This document shows, in pieces, positions 15,685-23,745 of a stretch of 64,000 nucleotides of DNA. The stretch covers positions 13,862 through 77,861 of the forward strand of contig CAUDCW010000012.1 of the NCBI GenBank assembly GCA_958448165.1. The letters are read 5' to 3'. The stretch comes from an uncultured Oscillospiraceae bacterium. GTDB taxonomy: Bacteria > Bacillota > Clostridia > Oscillospirales > Acutalibacteraceae. The position numbers and the translations under genes were made by a program. The notes beneath the pieces were generated by a model, which ran no database searches, was not told the DNA's origin, and saw only the letters and a list, made by a program, of their open reading frames with translations. Every line of letters begins with the position of its first letter. The first letter of the stretch is position 1.

Positions 15685-16878
15685 TTGAGCGTCGGAATAC
15701 TCACTGTATCGCAGATCAATTTCTATATTAAATCAATCGTTGACAACGACCCACGGCTTAAATCTGTCTTTGTTTGCGGTGAGCTTTCAAATTTTACAAG
15801 GCACTACAAGTCGGGTCACCTCTATTTTTCGCTTAAAGACGACAAATCGCTGATAAAATCGGTTATGTTTTCATCAGCCGCCTCAAGACTGCGTTTTGCA
15901 CCGTCTGACGGTATGAAGGTGATAGTCAGGGGCAGAATCTCGGTCTATGAGCCGAGCGGACAGTATCAGCTGTACGTTGAGGATATGCAGCCTGACGGTG
16001 CAGGCGCACTTGCCCTTGCTTATGAACAGCTCAAATCAAAGCTTGAAAAGGAAGGACTTTTTGATTCAAGGCACAAAAAGCCGATTCCGCAGTTTCCGAA
16101 AAAGGTCGGCGTTATCACATCGCCGACGGGAGCCGCAAGGCGAGATATTGAAAACATCATCTCACGCCGATATCCGTGTGCAGAGATAATTCTTTATCCC
16201 GTTACGGTTCAGGGCGACACAGCACCTGCCCAGCTTGTGAACGCCGTGGAATATATGGACGGCAAAAGCGACGTTGTTATTATCGGCAGAGGCGGCGGCT
16301 CGGCAGAGGACTTGTGGGCGTTCAATGATGAGCGCCTTGCAAGAACAATATATGACTGCAACACTCCGGTGATTTCAGCCGTAGGGCACGAAACCGATTT
16401 TACAATCTGCGACTTTGTGTCGGATTTGCGTGCGCCGACACCGTCTGCTGCGGCAGAGCTTGCAGTGCCTGACAGGGAGGAGCTTTTCGGCTTTCTGCTG
16501 CAAAGAAAAGACACCCTGCAGCGGCTTATAAAGTCTAAAATCACCGGTGGCGAAGAAAAGCTCAGAGCAATACGCCGCAGCGTGCTTTTTTCGCCCGAAA
16601 AATATATAGCCGAAAAATCCCTTAAGGCTGATATCTGCACAAGGGCATTTCAGGCGGCGGTAGATAACTATATTTCAAAAAAAGAAAATTCGCTCAGATA
16701 TTCGGCGGTGGCGCTTTCGCACTTAAGTCCTCTGAATATTCTGTCAAGGGGCTACGCTTTGCCGACAAAAAACGGCAAAACCGTAAAATCCGTCAAAGAG
16801 GTAGAAAAGAGCGATAAAATAAAATTAATTTTGAACGACGGCAGCATATGCTGCACAGCGGAGGAAATAAATGAGTAA
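15685..16878 (+). CDS. xseA: Exodeoxyribonuclease VII large subunit
   Basis: A 397-residue subunit of ExoVII, which degrades single-stranded DNA from both ends to short oligonucleotides. The N-terminal OB fold includes VCGELSNFTRHYKSGHLYFSLKD. The catalytic region contains GVITSPTGAARRDI, then IIGRGGGSAEDLWAFND and the conserved AVGHETDFTICDFVSDLRAPTPSAAAE. A coiled-coil tail follows. TTG at 15685 is preferred to GTG at 15676 because GGAGG at 15672-15676 has correct spacing only for the former. The last 8 bases overlap xseB. Confidence 0.93.
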   Translation: MSVGILTVSQINFYIKSIVDNDPRLKSVFVCGELSNFTRHYKSGHLYFSLKDDKSLIKSVMFSSAASRLRFAPSDGMKVIVRGRISVYEPSGQYQLYVEDMQPDGAGALALAYEQLKSKLEKEGLFDSRHKKPIPQFPKKVGVITSPTGAARRDIENIISRRYPCAEIILYPVTVQGDTAPAQLVNAVEYMDGKSDVVIIGRGGGSAEDLWAFNDERLARTIYDCNTPVISAVGHETDFTICDFVSDLRAPTPSAAAELAVPDREELFGFLLQRKDTLQRLIKSKITGGEEKLRAIRRSVLFSPEKYIAEKSLKADICTRAFQAAVDNYISKKENSLRYSAVALSHLSPLNILSRGYALPTKNGKTVKSVKEVEKSDKIKLILNDGSICCTAEEINE

Positions 16879-17074
16879 GGATATTTCGTATGAGGATGCA
16901 ATGAAGAGAATTGACGAGATTGTCGATTGTCTTGAAAAGGGCGAGGTTTCTCTTGATGAAGCGCTCAGGCTTTTTGAAGAGGGTACATCGCTGACCGGGC
17001 TTTGCTATGAAAAGCTGGAAAATGCAAAGCAGAAAATAACCGAGATAAAGGTGGACGAGCAAGTTGAGCAGTAA
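16871..17074 (+). CDS. xseB: Exodeoxyribonuclease VII small subunit
   Basis: A 67-residue helical protein. The start SYEDAMKRIDEIVDCLEKGEVSLDEALRLFEEG is the classic XseB pattern (a short helix pair) and ends with an acidic tail. Several XseB copies bind the coiled coil of XseA and are needed for activity. It overlaps both neighbours (8 bases with xseA, 11 with ispA), so all three are translationally linked. Confidence 0.93.
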   Translation: MSKDISYEDAMKRIDEIVDCLEKGEVSLDEALRLFEEGTSLTGLCYEKLENAKQKITEIKVDEQVEQ

Positions 17075-17948
17075 TACAGTGAACGAGGATATAAAGCTTA
17101 TTGAGGAGGCTCTTGAGAGCTTTTTGCCAAGCGGCGATTGTCTTGAAAAAAACGTAGTTGACGCTATGCGCTACAGCCTTATGGCAGGCGGCAAGCGTGT
17201 CCGTCCAAGGCTTGTGCTTGAGTTTGCACGCTTAATCGGCGAGAAGGACGAGGAGGTTCTGCCGTTAGCCTGCGCTGTTGAGATGATTCATACATACTCA
17301 CTTATACACGACGACCTGCCCTGTATGGACGATGACGACACACGCCGTGGCAAGCCGTCAAACCACAAGGTTTTCGGAGAGGCTGTCGCACTGCTTGCGG
17401 GCGACGCACTGCTTACTCTTGCGTTTAAGACGGTGTTTTCGGGTCTTAGCTCAAAAAACGCCTGCAGACGTGCAAAATGCGCCGAGCTTCTTGCGGAATT
17501 CGCAGGGGCAACAGGTATGATAGGCGGACAGATTATCGACCTTGAGAGCGAGGGGAAGGCTCCCGAGCGTGAAAGACTTGAAATAATGGACAAAAAGAAA
17601 ACAGGCTGTCTTATCAAGGCCGCCTGTCTGCTCGGCTGTGTCGGAGCAGGAATTTTTGACGAGGAAAAGCTAAATGCCGCAGAAAGCTACGGCGAGAGCA
17701 TCGGTCTTGCATTTCAGATTGTTGACGATATACTTGACGTGACATCGACAACTCAGCAACTCGGCAAGCCTGTCGGCAGTGACTTGCAGCAGGATAAGGC
17801 GACATATGTTTCACTGCTCGGTGTTGACGAATGTAAACGTCTTGCAGATGAGCTTACCGATAAAGCACTCAGCAGTCTTGATGTATTTGACGGCGACAGC
17901 ACCGCATTAAAGGAGCTTGCGCTTTCGCTTGCAAACCGCAATATTTAA
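17064..17948 (+). CDS. ispA: Polyprenyl (farnesyl/geranyl) diphosphate synthase
   Basis: A 294-residue trans-prenyltransferase that joins isopentenyl diphosphate to allylic diphosphates. The first Asp-rich motif is DDLPCMDDDDTRRGKPS, with the two extra residues typical of bacterial FPP synthases. The second is FQIVDDILD at about 216-224. GGKRVRPRLVL is also present. The TTG at 17064 with AAAGGTGG nine bases upstream is the likely start. Product length cannot be fixed from motifs alone; the position next to dxs and xseAB is that of ispA in Firmicutes. Confidence 0.9.
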   Translation: MSSNTVNEDIKLIEEALESFLPSGDCLEKNVVDAMRYSLMAGGKRVRPRLVLEFARLIGEKDEEVLPLACAVEMIHTYSLIHDDLPCMDDDDTRRGKPSNHKVFGEAVALLAGDALLTLAFKTVFSGLSSKNACRRAKCAELLAEFAGATGMIGGQIIDLESEGKAPERERLEIMDKKKTGCLIKAACLLGCVGAGIFDEEKLNAAESYGESIGLAFQIVDDILDVTSTTQQLGKPVGSDLQQDKATYVSLLGVDECKRLADELTDKALSSLDVFDGDSTALKELALSLANRNI

Positions 17949-17975
17949 TTTTTATATATAAAAAGGACAGGAAAG

Positions 17976-19844
17976 ATGGAACAGGAATCAGTTGTTGAAA
18001 CGGTGAAATCACCGAAGGACCTTCAAAAACTGAATGAAAAACAGCTTGAACAGCTTTGTGAAGAAATAAGGCAGATAATAGTAAATGTTGTTTCAAAAAA
18101 CGGCGGACATCTTGCCTCAAACCTCGGCACGGTTGAGCTGACCGTTGCTCTGCACAGGGTTTTCGGCGATGAAAACGACAGCATCGTCTGGGACGTCGGA
18201 CACCAGAGCTATACCCACAAGATACTGACAGGCAGACTTGACGATATCTATTCAATTCGCACCGAGGGCGGTATATCGGGCTTCCCGAAACGGGAGGAAA
18301 GTCCCTATGATGCCTTCAATGTCGGACACAGCAGTACATCAATTTCTGCGGCTTACGGCATAGCAGTGGCAAAGCAGCTTCGCTCGCTCGGCGGCAGTAC
18401 AATTGCCGTTATCGGCGACGGAGCTTTAAGCGGCGGACTGGCACTTGAGGGCATTAACAACGCAGGCAAGTGCAAGAAGAATTTTATAGTAGTTCTCAAC
18501 GACAACAAGATGTCGATTTCACGCAATGTCGGTGCACTGGCACGTTATCTCGGCGGAATAAGAATGAACCCGAAATATCTGCGGCTTAAGTCGAGGGTAG
18601 AGAGGATACTCGGTAAAATGCCGATTCTCGGAAGTCCGATAAGAAAAATTCTGAAACGCTCAAAATCAAGGGTCAGGAACCTTGTGTATAAAAGAACACT
18701 TTTTGACGATATGGGCTTTGCGTATTACGGCCCCGTTGACGGTCACAATATTCAGGATCTGGAGCGTGCGTTTTCGGCAGCAAAAAGCGTGAACGGCCCT
18801 GTTATCGTTCACGTTGTCACAATAAAGGGCAAGGGATATTCCTTTGCCGAGAACGACCCAAAAAGCTTTCACGGCGTCGGCGGCTTTGACATTGACACCG
18901 GCGAGCCGCTTTCATCAAGGCGTGATTTTTCTGGCGTTTTCGGCGACTGTATTCTCAATCTTGCCTATGAAAATGAAAAAATCTGCGCAATTACAGCCGC
19001 TATGGCGACGGGTACGGGACTTGTCAGATTTGCAAAAAAGCACAAGGAGCGTTTCTTTGACGTCGGCATCGCCGAGGAACACGCAGTGACCTTTGCCTGC
19101 GGTCTTGCAACCAAGGGTATGATACCTGTTTTTGCAGTGTATTCCACATTCTTACAGCGCAGTATTGACCAGATAATCCACGATGCGGCGATGCAGAACC
19201 TGCACATTGTGCTTGCAATCGACCGTGCAGGCGTTGTCGGCACGGACGGCGAAACGCATCAGGGCGTTTTTGACGTTGCACTGCTCAACTCTGTGCCAAA
19301 CATCACAATTTACAGTCCGTGCTATTTTGACGAGCTGGAATACTATATTGACAAGGCGATAAACACCGACAGCGGCGTTGCGGCGGTTCGGTATCCCAAG
19401 GGCGGTCAGCCTTATAAGCCGCTCGAGTTTGAATGCAGCGACAAGCCGTTTGACTTTTTCGGCGACAAAAACGCCGATGTGCTGCTTGTCACCTACGGCA
19501 GACTTTTTGCCAAAGCCTGCCGTGCACTTGATGAGCTTAAAGAGCAGGGAAAAGGCTTTTGCATATTAAAGCTCAATCAGATAAAGCCTGTTGATGCCGA
19601 CGCCTTGAAGCAGTCGCTTGGCTTTAAGAAAATCCTCTTCTTCGAGGAGGGTATGAAGTCGGGCGGCGTCGGCGAGAGCTTTGAAATAAAGCTTGACGAG
19701 CTGGGCTACAGCGGCAAATGCACTGTATTTGCCATTGAAGATGAATTTGTAAAGCAGGCGTCTGTTGACCGTTCACTTGAGATACTGGGACTTGACGAAG
19801 CTTCAATGGCGAAATCGGTCTTAAAAGCTTATGAGGAGGTGTGA
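17976..19844 (+). CDS. dxs: 1-deoxy-D-xylulose-5-phosphate synthase
   Basis: A 622-residue thiamine diphosphate enzyme that condenses pyruvate and glyceraldehyde 3-phosphate, the entry to the MEP isoprenoid pathway. GHLASNLGTVELTVALH and WDVGHQSYTHKILTGR lie in the N-terminal domain, GDGALSGGLALEGIN binds ThDP and magnesium, and FFDVGIAEEHAVTFACGLA contains the catalytic glutamate. A C-terminal transketolase-like domain is complete. Standing next to ispA, it places isoprenoid precursor supply and chain elongation in one operon. AGGACAGGAAAG precedes the ATG. Confidence 0.96.
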   Translation: MEQESVVETVKSPKDLQKLNEKQLEQLCEEIRQIIVNVVSKNGGHLASNLGTVELTVALHRVFGDENDSIVWDVGHQSYTHKILTGRLDDIYSIRTEGGISGFPKREESPYDAFNVGHSSTSISAAYGIAVAKQLRSLGGSTIAVIGDGALSGGLALEGINNAGKCKKNFIVVLNDNKMSISRNVGALARYLGGIRMNPKYLRLKSRVERILGKMPILGSPIRKILKRSKSRVRNLVYKRTLFDDMGFAYYGPVDGHNIQDLERAFSAAKSVNGPVIVHVVTIKGKGYSFAENDPKSFHGVGGFDIDTGEPLSSRRDFSGVFGDCILNLAYENEKICAITAAMATGTGLVRFAKKHKERFFDVGIAEEHAVTFACGLATKGMIPVFAVYSTFLQRSIDQIIHDAAMQNLHIVLAIDRAGVVGTDGETHQGVFDVALLNSVPNITIYSPCYFDELEYYIDKAINTDSGVAAVRYPKGGQPYKPLEFECSDKPFDFFGDKNADVLLVTYGRLFAKACRALDELKEQGKGFCILKLNQIKPVDADALKQSLGFKKILFFEEGMKSGGVGESFEIKLDELGYSGKCTVFAIEDEFVKQASVDRSLEILGLDEASMAKSVLKAYEEV

Positions 19845-19846
19845 GT

Positions 19847-20665
19847 GTGGCAGAAAAGAAAAGGCTTGACACTCTTGTTTTTGAAAAAGGCTACGCTCAG
19901 AGCAGGGAAAAAGCAAAGGCTTATATTATGGCAGGGCTTGTCTATTGCGACAACCAGAAGGCTGATAAGCCGGGTGCGGTCTATCCTGTTGACGTTAAGC
20001 TTGAGGTCCGTGCGTCATCACCGAAGTATGTCAGCCGCGGCGGCTTTAAGCTTGAAAAGGCAATGAGTGTATTTGACATAGATTTAAACGGCAAAATCAC
20101 AATGGATATCGGCGCATCAACCGGCGGCTTTACCGACTGTATGCTGCAAAACGGCGCAGTCAAGGTGTATTCGATAGACGTCGGATACGGTCAGCTTGAC
20201 TGGAAGCTGCGCAACGACAGCCGTGTTGTAAATATGGAGCGGCAGAACATCAGAAAGCTCCAACCCGAGCAGGTGCCCGATGAAATCGACTTTTTCAGCG
20301 TTGACGTTTCTTTCATATCGCTTCGCCTTGTTCTGCCTGTTGCAAGACAGTTCCTTAAAAACGGCGGCAGAGCAGTTTGCCTTATCAAGCCGCAGTTTGA
20401 GGCAGGCCGTGAAAACGTCGGCAAAAAGGGCGTTGTGCGTGACCCGAAGGTTCACCAAAGTGTAATTGAGCAGATAACAGGCTTCTGTCTTGACAACGGC
20501 TTTAATGTTCTGGGACTTGATTTTTCACCGATAAAGGGACCCGAGGGGAATATAGAATACCTTATTTATATCGAAAAAACAGACGGTGAAACACAGATGC
20601 TCACCGACAAAACGCCGCTGATGCTCACCGAAGAATCGCACAATGAGCTTGATAAAAGGGAGTGA
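19847..20665 (+). CDS. tlyA: 16S/23S rRNA (cytidine-2'-O)-methyltransferase TlyA
   Basis: A 272-residue protein with an N-terminal S4 RNA-binding domain (RLDTLVFEKGYAQSREKAK) and a FtsJ-like SAM methyltransferase domain (MDIGASTGGFTDCML, FFSVDVSFISLRLVLP). TlyA methylates ribosomal RNA cytidines, and its presence makes ribosomes sensitive to capreomycin. In Clostridia it is regularly found in this operon; some homologues have been called hemolysins on weak grounds. GTG at 19847 fits GAGGAGG spacing; the in-frame GTG at 19841 is too close. Confidence 0.92.
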   Translation: MAEKKRLDTLVFEKGYAQSREKAKAYIMAGLVYCDNQKADKPGAVYPVDVKLEVRASSPKYVSRGGFKLEKAMSVFDIDLNGKITMDIGASTGGFTDCMLQNGAVKVYSIDVGYGQLDWKLRNDSRVVNMERQNIRKLQPEQVPDEIDFFSVDVSFISLRLVLPVARQFLKNGGRAVCLIKPQFEAGRENVGKKGVVRDPKVHQSVIEQITGFCLDNGFNVLGLDFSPIKGPEGNIEYLIYIEKTDGETQMLTDKTPLMLTEESHNELDKRE

Positions 20666-20670
20666 GAGCG

Positions 20671-21534
20671 ATGAAAACCGCAATAATACCAAACCCGACA
20701 AAGGCAGGCGCAGTTGATTTTACAAAAAAAGCCGTAGAAATAATTGAGGACTGCGGCGGCACCGTGCTGATGACGGAAAATTTCAGACAGACCTTTTCAG
20801 ATGATGAAAATATAATATATTACAACGCAACCGAGCAGATGATAAAGAACTGCGACATTGTGATTGCCGTCGGCGGTGACGGCACGATAATAAAGGCGGC
20901 AAAATTTGCCTGCGCCGAAAACCGCCCGATACTCGGCGTGAACTTCGGCAGAATAGGCTTTGTCGCCCAGCTTGAACCGTATGAGCTTGACAAGCTCCGT
21001 GATATATTAAGCGGCGGCTTCAAGACAGAAAAAAGAATGATGCTCAAGTCGGAGATAATCTCGGCAAACGGCGAGAGAAGCGTTTATTATGCTCTCAACG
21101 ATGTTGTTATTTCACGCGGCTCGTTCTCAAGAATAGTCGATTTCACAATCGGTCACAACGAGCGTGAAATCTGCTCCTACCGTGCAGACGGTCTTATTTT
21201 TTCTACTCCCACCGGCTCAACCGCTTATTCCCTGTCGGCAGGCGGACCTGTTGTAGAGCCGACAATGGACTGTATCGTGTTCACACCGGTATGCACACAT
21301 TCGCTTTTTTCACGTCCAATCGTTTTTTCGGCGGACTCAGTTCTCAGCGTTACGGCAGAATGTGATGATTCGTGCGAGGCAATTGTAACAGTTGACGGGC
21401 AATGCTCAAAAAAGCTGTGCGAGGGGGACAAGGTCAAAATTTCCCGTGCGTACAGGGCTGTGAACCTGATAGTAACAAACGAAAAAACCTTTTACAGCGT
21501 GCTTGGCGACAAGCTTAACCGCAGAACCGAATGA
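20671..21534 (+). CDS. nadK: NAD kinase
   Basis: A 287-residue kinase making NADP from NAD and ATP (or polyphosphate). The GGDGT motif is at about 69-73 (VGGDGTIIKAAKFA). NFGRIGFVAQLEP and the C-terminal FSTPTGSTAYSLSAGGP are the NAD-binding and catalytic signatures. The ATG at 20671 follows AAGGGAG with eight-base spacing; the upstream tlyA gene ends 5 bases before. NADPH made from its product serves the MEP pathway and MurB, among others. Confidence 0.95.
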   Translation: MKTAIIPNPTKAGAVDFTKKAVEIIEDCGGTVLMTENFRQTFSDDENIIYYNATEQMIKNCDIVIAVGGDGTIIKAAKFACAENRPILGVNFGRIGFVAQLEPYELDKLRDILSGGFKTEKRMMLKSEIISANGERSVYYALNDVVISRGSFSRIVDFTIGHNEREICSYRADGLIFSTPTGSTAYSLSAGGPVVEPTMDCIVFTPVCTHSLFSRPIVFSADSVLSVTAECDDSCEAIVTVDGQCSKKLCEGDKVKISRAYRAVNLIVTNEKTFYSVLGDKLNRRTE

Positions 21535-21568
21535 TTGAAATTTTACAACGGTTCTGTGAAAGGAGTTT

Positions 21569-22027
21569 ATGGTCAACATTATGAAATCAAGAAGACAAAG
21601 CAAAATACTTGAACTTATAAATACAAGCGAAATCAACACACAGGACGGGCTGCTTACACGCCTTAACGAGAGCGGCTTCAACGTGACGCAGGCGACTGTT
21701 TCAAGAGATATCAAGGAGCTTAAGCTGCAGAAGGTTGTGACAAGCGACGGAAAATACAAATATATTTCTGCTTCAAAGTCCCCACAGAGCTTAACGGGCA
21801 GCTTTAATTCTCTTTTTTCAGGCTCGGTAACCTCGGTTGACTGCGCAGGAAATATGATAGTTTTAAAAACCGTAAGCGGAATGGCGCAGGGTGTTTGCGC
21901 CGCAATGGACGCTGTTGAAATCGAGGGCGTTGTCGGAACAATAGCAGGCGACGACACGATTTTTGTTGTCGCAAGAAGCGAGTCAAGCGCAGCGTCGGTT
22001 GTGTCATATTTGAAGAAACTGATTTAA
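21569..22027 (+). CDS. argR: Arginine repressor ArgR/AhrC
   Basis: A 152-residue regulator. The N-terminal winged helix-turn-helix is seen in INTQDGLLTRLNESGFNVTQATVSRDIKEL. The C-terminal arginine-binding hexamerisation domain ends with GTIAGDDTIFVVARS, including the GDD motif that contacts arginine. It represses arginine synthesis and can activate catabolism. It stands between nadK and recN as in most Firmicutes. AAAGGAG precedes the ATG at 21569. Confidence 0.95.
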   Translation: MVNIMKSRRQSKILELINTSEINTQDGLLTRLNESGFNVTQATVSRDIKELKLQKVVTSDGKYKYISASKSPQSLTGSFNSLFSGSVTSVDCAGNMIVLKTVSGMAQGVCAAMDAVEIEGVVGTIAGDDTIFVVARSESSAASVVSYLKKLI

Positions 22028-22039
22028 GAGGTGACAAAA

Positions 22040-23716
22040 ATGCTCGATACCCTATACATTGAAAACATAGCAGTAATTGAAAAAACATCAATAGATTTTA
22101 CCGAGGGCTTCAATGTCCTTACCGGTGAAACGGGTGCGGGCAAATCTATTGTTATCGACTCGATAAACGCCATACTTGGTAACAGAACATCAAAGGAGCT
22201 TATCAGGACAGGTGCAAAAAAAGCCTTTGTAAGCGCCCAGTTTTCCGACGTATCCGAAAAAACGGTAAAAACGCTTGAAAAGCTCGGCTGTAAAAACGAA
22301 GATGAGCCGAGAAGTCTTGTTATTACCCGTGAAATCAGCGCAAGCGGTAAAAATTTGTGCCGTGTCAACTGTGTTCCCGTTCCTGTTTCTGTTCTTAAAG
22401 AAATCGGTGTGACGCTTGTTGACATACACGGTCAGATGATGAGCTATGAGCTTATGAACGGCGAAAAGCACCGTGAATATATCGACGATTATTCAAACAC
22501 GGCTTTACTGCTTAAGGAATACAGGCAGGTTTTCCGTCAGCTCAAGGACTGCAAGCACCGCCTTGACAAAGCCGAAACCGACGACAACGAGCGTGAAAGC
22601 AGAATTGACATTTTAAAATATCAGATAAACGAAATCGAGCAGGCTGACGTAAAGGACGGCGAGCTTGAAGAGCTTAAGGAACAGCGGATAATATGCAGGA
22701 ATAAAGAGAAAATCACGGGCGCTCTTGCATATGCTCACGCACAGCTTTGCGGCGATGAGGAAAACGGCGTTCTTATGTCGCTTCAGAACGCAATGCAAAG
22801 CCTTGAACAGATATCAAATCTTTTGCCCGAGAGCGAAAAGATAGTTGAAAGGCTTGACAATGTATATTACGAAATCGACGACTGCATTGATTTGATTTCG
22901 TCGCAGATATCGGACAGAGAGGGCGACGAGCTAAGCCTTGAGGAGGTCGAGAACCGGCTTGACCTTGTTATGCGCATAACAAAAAAATACGGGCCGGAAT
23001 ACAGCGATATACAGGGCTTTCTTGAAAACGGCAAAAAGGAGCTTGACTCGCTTTTATCCTATGAGGAAAATATGGAGGCGCTTCTTGACGAATACAACGA
23101 CCTTGCAAACCGTGCGCTTGAGTTGGCAAATGAGATTTCACAGCTAAGAAAAGCAGGAGCGCAGGAGTTCACAGCCGCAGTTGAAGCACAGCTTGCGTTT
23201 CTTGATATGCCGAATGTCCGCCTTGCAGTCAACATTGAAAAGACAAAGCTTACGGAAAACGGCATTGACAAAATTGAACTGTTAATTTCGGCAAATCCCG
23301 GCGAAGAGCCGAAGCCGATGTCAAAAATAGCCTCCGGCGGCGAGCTGTCAAGAATAATGCTTTCAATCAACAGTGTGCTTACCGACTCCGACTCGGCATC
23401 AACAATGATTTTTGACGAGGTTGACGCAGGAATAAGCGGCAGTGCATCGCAGAAGGTAGGACGTAAGCTAAAGGACGTTGCAAACGGGCATCAGGTTATC
23501 TGTGTAACGCATCAGGCGCAGATCGCCGCACTTGCCGACACGCATTTTCTTATCAAGAAAAATGTAAAAGACGGCAAAACATTTACCGAGGTCAGAAGGC
23601 TATCGTTTGAACAGCGCAAAGAGGAGCTGGCAAGAATAATTGACGGTCTTAATATAACCGAAATCTCCTTAAGACACGCCGAAGAAATGCTTGGCGGTGC
23701 AAAGCAGCGCAATTAA
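22040..23716 (+). CDS. recN: DNA repair protein RecN
   Basis: A 558-residue SMC-like ATPase recruited to double-strand breaks. Walker A (GETGAGKS) is at about 29-36. Two long coiled coils occupy the middle, with ABC signature KIASGGELSRIMLSI and Walker B TMIFDEVDAGISG near the C-terminus. The ATG at 22040 fits GAGGTGA at 22028-22034 better than the in-frame GTG at 22031. It follows argR closely and is part of the same operon. Confidence 0.95.
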   Translation: MLDTLYIENIAVIEKTSIDFTEGFNVLTGETGAGKSIVIDSINAILGNRTSKELIRTGAKKAFVSAQFSDVSEKTVKTLEKLGCKNEDEPRSLVITREISASGKNLCRVNCVPVPVSVLKEIGVTLVDIHGQMMSYELMNGEKHREYIDDYSNTALLLKEYRQVFRQLKDCKHRLDKAETDDNERESRIDILKYQINEIEQADVKDGELEELKEQRIICRNKEKITGALAYAHAQLCGDEENGVLMSLQNAMQSLEQISNLLPESEKIVERLDNVYYEIDDCIDLISSQISDREGDELSLEEVENRLDLVMRITKKYGPEYSDIQGFLENGKKELDSLLSYEENMEALLDEYNDLANRALELANEISQLRKAGAQEFTAAVEAQLAFLDMPNVRLAVNIEKTKLTENGIDKIELLISANPGEEPKPMSKIASGGELSRIMLSINSVLTDSDSASTMIFDEVDAGISGSASQKVGRKLKDVANGHQVICVTHQAQIAALADTHFLIKKNVKDGKTFTEVRRLSFEQRKEELARIIDGLNITEISLRHAEEMLGGAKQRN

Positions 23717-23744
23717 GAGTGAAGAGTTGAGAGTGGAGAATGAA
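23714..23744 (+). repeat. Short GAGnnnn heptad array before recJ
   Basis: Units GAGTGAA, GAGTTGA, GAGTGGA and GAATGAA run at 7-base spacing across the recN-recJ gap and supply the purine-rich ribosome site of recJ. It is similar in style to arrays at 35880-35937, 48110-48137, 53023-53054 and 60095-60140. Confidence 0.55.
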
Positions 23745-23745
23745 T